Shown: positions 60,934 through 64,000 of the stretch, piece after piece | Layout: every line of letters starts with the position of its first letter | Numbering within the stretch: the first letter of the stretch is position 1 | NCBI RefSeq assembly: GCF_000264495.1 | Contig: NC_017954.1 | Span: forward strand, 124,001 to 188,000 | Direction: 5' to 3' | From: Thermogladius calderae 1633 | Lineage (GTDB): Archaea > Thermoproteota > Thermoprotei_A > Sulfolobales > Desulfurococcaceae | Length of the DNA: 64,000 nucleotides | Position numbers and translations under genes: made by a program | Notes under the pieces: generated by a model | Told to the model about the DNA's origin: nothing | Databases searched by the model: none | What the model saw: only the letters and a program-made list of their open reading frames with translations

Positions 60934-61263
60934 GTGGAGGAGTTCGTCGCCGCCTCTCTAGCCCTCCTCGCTACGCTCGCGGGCTTCGGGCTCGTGCTGG
61001 CCTCGGTCATCAACGCCGAGGGGGCTCTCAGCGGGGTGGAGTACCAGTGCGGGAGGCTCGCCTACGTGGCCTACAGCGGCGGCTACGTGTACGCCTACTA
61101 CCAGGGATGCCCCGCCTCGCTGAAGAGCGGGGTCGAGGCCTACGTCAACGGGTCGTGGACACTCGTGGACAGGCTGGTGGACGGGGTGCTCGTGAGGGCC
61201 CCCAGCAGCGACGGGAGGCTCGTGCTCGAGACGAGTAGAGGGGCCCTGGTGGCGTCGCCTTGA
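60934..61263 (+). CDS. Small pilin-like surface protein
   Basis: A 109-residue protein: a short N-terminal charged tip, one hydrophobic helix (FVAASLALLATLAGFGLVLASV, residues 4-25), then an extracellular-looking tail with two cysteines (YQCGR and QGCPAS) that may form a disulfide. The GTG start has GGTGGTC upstream. The TGA stop overlaps the TTG start of the large surface protein, so both are made together, as expected for an anchor or minor pilin plus a major adhesin. Confidence 0.6.
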   Translation: MEEFVAASLALLATLAGFGLVLASVINAEGALSGVEYQCGRLAYVAYSGGYVYAYYQGCPASLKSGVEAYVNGSWTLVDRLVDGVLVRAPSSDGRLVLETSRGALVASP

Positions 61264-63377
61264 GAGCGGTCAGCACAGTGGTGGGCCTCTACCTCGCCCT
61301 CATAGCGATGGTGGTCGTGGGCCTGGCGGTAGCCGGTAAGCTGTGGGAGTTCTCGAACACCTTCGACTACGCCGCCAGTAGAGCGGGGGACGCGCTGGGG
61401 GAGGCCTCGAGCCCGCCCCTGATGACGCTCGCCCTGTCCGGGGACACCCTCTACCTTAACGTCACGCCCCTCAGGCCCTTCACCCTCAAGTACCTCTTAC
61501 TGGAGTACTCGAACGGGGCCGTGGACGTGAGGGAGCTGGACCTGCCGGTCCTCAACTCGACGCTGCTAACCCTTGTACGCGGCTACAGCGGGGAGGTTTT
61601 CAGGCCCGTCCTGGTGACGGGGAACGGCGTCACCTACGCCTACACGCCTGGTAGAGACCCCCTACTCGCCCCCCTCAACCCCGCCCTGGCGGGGAAGGCG
61701 TTCATAGACCAGGACGTCGTGGACGCCCTGAGGGGTGCGGCCCCCCTGGTGAGGGCTGCCGCGGGCCTCAGAGAGGTCTACGACCCCCTGAGCAACTCGC
61801 CCCTACTGGTGCTCTCGGGCTCCAGCCCCCTCAACTACACGAAGGTCAAGCTCGGCACGGAGCTGACCTTGGAACTGGCTATAGGAGGCCAACCTAGCTG
61901 GCCCTACGCCTGCCCCGCGGTGTATATCGACTATAGCGGCTGGGTAGTCATCCCCTGCTCCCTCCAGGAGGCCGGCTTCTTCGACAAGGTCTTCTACTAC
62001 AAGAGGCTGGACCTGGGAGGCTACCCCGTCGACCTCTACATCGAGGTATACGGCCTCAGCAAGGGCTACGTGTACTACTGGTACCCCAGCCTGGAGTCGG
62101 GCACAACAATACCCCTGGCGTCCTTCTACGTGGCCCTCAGGTTCAAGCCCGCCGGCCCCTACGCACTGCTACTAAACGGGACCGCCTCTGTCGAGGTCCG
62201 CTTACCCGGAATAGCCTTCCCTCCGAAACCCACTGTGAGCGTCCCCTTCTACGTCCCCGGCACTAACGTCTGCGACGCTGTGCTAAACGACTACCTCGGC
62301 CCCTCCGCCCTCGTCCCCCTAGTACTAGCCCCCTACTCCACCTTCACCTCGAACGCCAGCTTCATCGCCTACGTGGTCAAGACAGGGGTGTCGGGGGGCT
62401 TCAACTCCACCAGGCTTTACTCCTTCACCAACGCGACCGTGATATCCGCGCTCTCGGACGGGCCCTTCTACGCGGCTAACGCGGCGGGTGTCTTCACCAC
62501 GAGCGACTACCTTGTAGTCCTAGCGGCGGGCACCTACTTGTTCCCACCGCTCACAGACCCGGTGTCCGTAGCCAGCGTAGCCGTGACCCTAGTACTCGAC
62601 ACCCTCACCGTGGCCCCACCCCCCTACGTCGCCGCCCCCGTCCCCGAGTCCTTCAACGCGACCTTAGAGAGGCTCGTCGACTACAGCCCCCCACCCCTCC
62701 TCCAGAAGTCGTGGTACACGCTGGGCTACAAGGTGGTATCGGACTACTTGACTCCGAGGGCCCTCGTCAACGTCAGCGTGGCTGGGGGCGTCCAAGTAGA
62801 GCTCGGGTACGGGGCCTCCACGGTCCTCTACGCACCGACCCGCGACCTCATACTGCTGGACACGCTCGCGCGAGCGCCCGTGGAGTCCACCTGGAACCTG
62901 ACGTGCGCTGGGAGCGGCGTGCCGTCTACTACTGGAAACCCGCTGTACTTCAACTTGACCGCCTACGCCGTGAGGCTCGCCTCCCCCGCACCACCCGCCC
63001 CTCTAGCCCTCTCACTCTACAACGGCTCAGCTACGTTGAGGATGCTCGTCTCCCCCGCCAGGTCCCCGGTAGCACTATCGTACGGGGGGTACGAGCAGAC
63101 GTTGTACGCCTACGCTTACAGGGGCTACAACGTGACGCTTGTCAACACGTACAACGCCAGCCTCCAGGCGCTACTAGTGAGACTGCGGCAAAGCAACGGG
63201 GTCTTGGTCTACGACACTAGTTCCAGCCCTGTACTGAGCTTTGTTCTGAGCCCGGGCCTCAACAGCCTCCAGCTCCCGGCGTGGCTCGAGAGAGGGTTCT
63301 ACGCCCTAGTGGTTAAACCGGTTGATGAAGCGACCCCGGGAGTGGTCAGCGGCCTAGTACTCCTTTACGTTATTTAA
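61260..63377 (+). CDS. Large extracellular protein with pilin-like N-terminus
   Basis: A 705-residue protein. Its start RAVSTVVGLYLALIAMVVVGLAVAG looks like the class III (type IV pilin-like) signal of archaeal surface proteins, processed by a PibD-type peptidase, with only one hydrophobic helix. The rest is beta-rich, Gly/Ser/Thr/Asn-heavy, with many N-x-S/T sites (for example NVTP, NYTK, NASF) suited to N-glycosylation, and two cysteines in PYACPAVYI and VIPCSLQ. No known domain is obvious. The TTG start overlaps the previous stop as TTGA. An archaeal adhesin or pilus tip is likely. Confidence 0.6.
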   Translation: MRAVSTVVGLYLALIAMVVVGLAVAGKLWEFSNTFDYAASRAGDALGEASSPPLMTLALSGDTLYLNVTPLRPFTLKYLLLEYSNGAVDVRELDLPVLNSTLLTLVRGYSGEVFRPVLVTGNGVTYAYTPGRDPLLAPLNPALAGKAFIDQDVVDALRGAAPLVRAAAGLREVYDPLSNSPLLVLSGSSPLNYTKVKLGTELTLELAIGGQPSWPYACPAVYIDYSGWVVIPCSLQEAGFFDKVFYYKRLDLGGYPVDLYIEVYGLSKGYVYYWYPSLESGTTIPLASFYVALRFKPAGPYALLLNGTASVEVRLPGIAFPPKPTVSVPFYVPGTNVCDAVLNDYLGPSALVPLVLAPYSTFTSNASFIAYVVKTGVSGGFNSTRLYSFTNATVISALSDGPFYAANAAGVFTTSDYLVVLAAGTYLFPPLTDPVSVASVAVTLVLDTLTVAPPPYVAAPVPESFNATLERLVDYSPPPLLQKSWYTLGYKVVSDYLTPRALVNVSVAGGVQVELGYGASTVLYAPTRDLILLDTLARAPVESTWNLTCAGSGVPSTTGNPLYFNLTAYAVRLASPAPPAPLALSLYNGSATLRMLVSPARSPVALSYGGYEQTLYAYAYRGYNVTLVNTYNASLQALLVRLRQSNGVLVYDTSSSPVLSFVLSPGLNSLQLPAWLERGFYALVVKPVDEATPGVVSGLVLLYVI

Positions 63378-63428
63378 ACATCTAAGTCAAGGAGCCTGCG
63401 GGCGCCCCCTCGCGCGCCGACCAAACAC

Positions 63429-63460
63429 GTTTAAATAATTGCGTGTAATGATTTTATATA
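63429..63460 (+). promoter_or_regulatory. Tandem TATA boxes for the solute-binding protein gene
   Basis: GTTTAAATAAT (63429-63439) and TTTATATA (63453-63460) stand in tandem before the ATG at 63475. The first gives a start point near 63458 and a leader; the second one lies too close for a full leader but may also serve. The space to the previous gene holds nothing else. Confidence 0.45.
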
Positions 63461-63474
63461 TTGGCGAGTGGGCT

Positions 63475-64000
63475 ATGTACGCGTTAACGAAGGTACAGGC
63501 CGTACTGATCGTTATCGTAATCGTCCTAGCAGCGATAGGCGTGGCGATGTACTTCGCGACTTCTAAACCCTCAGCGCCACCCACGACCACCCCGCCCGCG
63601 ACGACAACTACCACGACTACTACTACGACCACCACTACGACGACCACGACGCCGTCCGTTCCAACCCTCACCATAGGCAACACCACTATCAGGGTTTCCA
63701 GCGACCTGGCAAACTTCGTCGCCGCGTGCAAGTCCGGGAGTATACCGGCCGGCAGCGTCGAGATAATATTCGGCCACGCCCTGGCCAGCAACGAGATACC
63801 CGCCTTCAACAAGGTTATCCAGGACTTCATGAGGGAGTACCCGTGCATCAAGGTCACAGTTAAGCCCTACGCCGACATGAACTCCCTGAAGTCCGCTGTG
63901 ATAGCCGCCGTGGCCGTGGGGCAGCCGGGCGCTGGCCCAGACGTGTTCACGTGGGCCCACGACTGGATAGGCAGCTTCGCCGACGCTGGTAGGATAGTCG
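63475..64000 (+). CDS. Extracellular solute-binding protein, N-terminal part (cut by window end)
   Basis: The first 175 codons of an ABC-type solute-binding protein. An N-terminal hydrophobic anchor (VQAVLIVIVIVLAAIGVAMYFA) leads to a long Thr linker (PPATTTTTT..., about residues 38-62), and then to a binding domain: VEIIFGHALASNEIPAFNKVIQDFMREYP, AVIAAVAVGQPGAGPDVFTWAHDW. The order matches carbohydrate (maltose/maltodextrin-type, family 1) binding proteins of crenarchaea (inference). The Thr run resembles that of the tungstate-binding protein at 6568. The rest lies beyond the window. Confidence 0.85.
   Translation, partial: MYALTKVQAVLIVIVIVLAAIGVAMYFATSKPSAPPTTTPPATTTTTTTTTTTTTTTTTPSVPTLTIGNTTIRVSSDLANFVAACKSGSIPAGSVEIIFGHALASNEIPAFNKVIQDFMREYPCIKVTVKPYADMNSLKSAVIAAVAVGQPGAGPDVFTWAHDWIGSFADAGRIV

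Noticed and set aside
63590-63660. Tandem ACN/ACG repeat
   Set aside because: It encodes the Thr-rich linker of the solute-binding protein; similar low-complexity linkers occur in the binding protein at 6568. It is not a separate repeat element.

Overview
The window reads as the chromosome of a hyperthermophilic crenarchaeon (Thermoproteota, most like Desulfurococcales; I suspect a Thermogladius-like genome but cannot prove it). The evidence is a full-length reverse gyrase, a TFB with the crenarchaeal two-cysteine zinc ribbon, aIF1, aIF5A, Rpo12, Cdc48, TmcA, EndA, an intron-containing tRNA-Gln, TATA boxes about 25-30 bases before starts, frequent leaderless starts, GGTG-type Shine-Dalgarno sites and frequent GTG/TTG starts. 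The chromosomal background is GC-rich.

Positions 1-31,000 are mostly housekeeping: CTP synthase, a phosphoribosyltransferase, a GT-C mannosyltransferase-like protein, an AlaX editing factor, tRNA-Gln, TFB, aIF1, Rpo12, a divergent tungstate/molybdate ABC system, an agmatinase-family hydrolase, glycyl-tRNA synthetase, MscS, a class II amidotransferase, aIF5A, a nitrilase-like protein without catalytic residues, reverse gyrase, two KaiC-like ATPases around cdc48 and tmcA, Sua5/TsaC, UbiX, EndA and a B12/radical-SAM enzyme. A strongly structured, probably pseudoknotted RNA candidate lies between the first KaiC-like gene and cdc48.

Positions 31,000-35,000 hold tRNA-Val(CAC), an unusual archaeo-eukaryotic primase-fold protein, a VapBC toxin-antitoxin pair and an O-phosphoserine sulfhydrylase. 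From 35,000 to 58,800 the window is a glycan-surface locus. First comes a GC-rich part: GT4, a GalE-like epimerase, a kinase plus nucleotidyltransferase pair, a GT2, and a complete dTDP-L-rhamnose set transcribed in the order rfbA-rfbB-rfbD-rfbC. Exactly where the base composition drops (44,230) there is a solo IS200/IS605-type right-end hairpin, followed by an AT-rich island (44,232-58,800) of GT4, GT2, FkbM methyltransferase, polysaccharide deacetylase and a polytopic membrane protein. Much of it forms one overlapping minus-strand operon (58,469 to 48,850). The island is decaying: it holds a frameshifted GT2, truncated GT4s, a frameshifted methyltransferase, and a GT2 whose start codon reads ATA directly after an in-frame TAA.

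After 58,817 the sequence returns abruptly to high GC: a membrane GT2, a dinitrogenase-cofactor-domain protein, a hypothetical protein, a translationally coupled pair of pilin-like surface proteins (the second about 705 residues), and the start of a Thr-linker solute-binding lipoprotein-like protein cut by the window end. No CRISPR array, rRNA operon or complete insertion sequence is visible.
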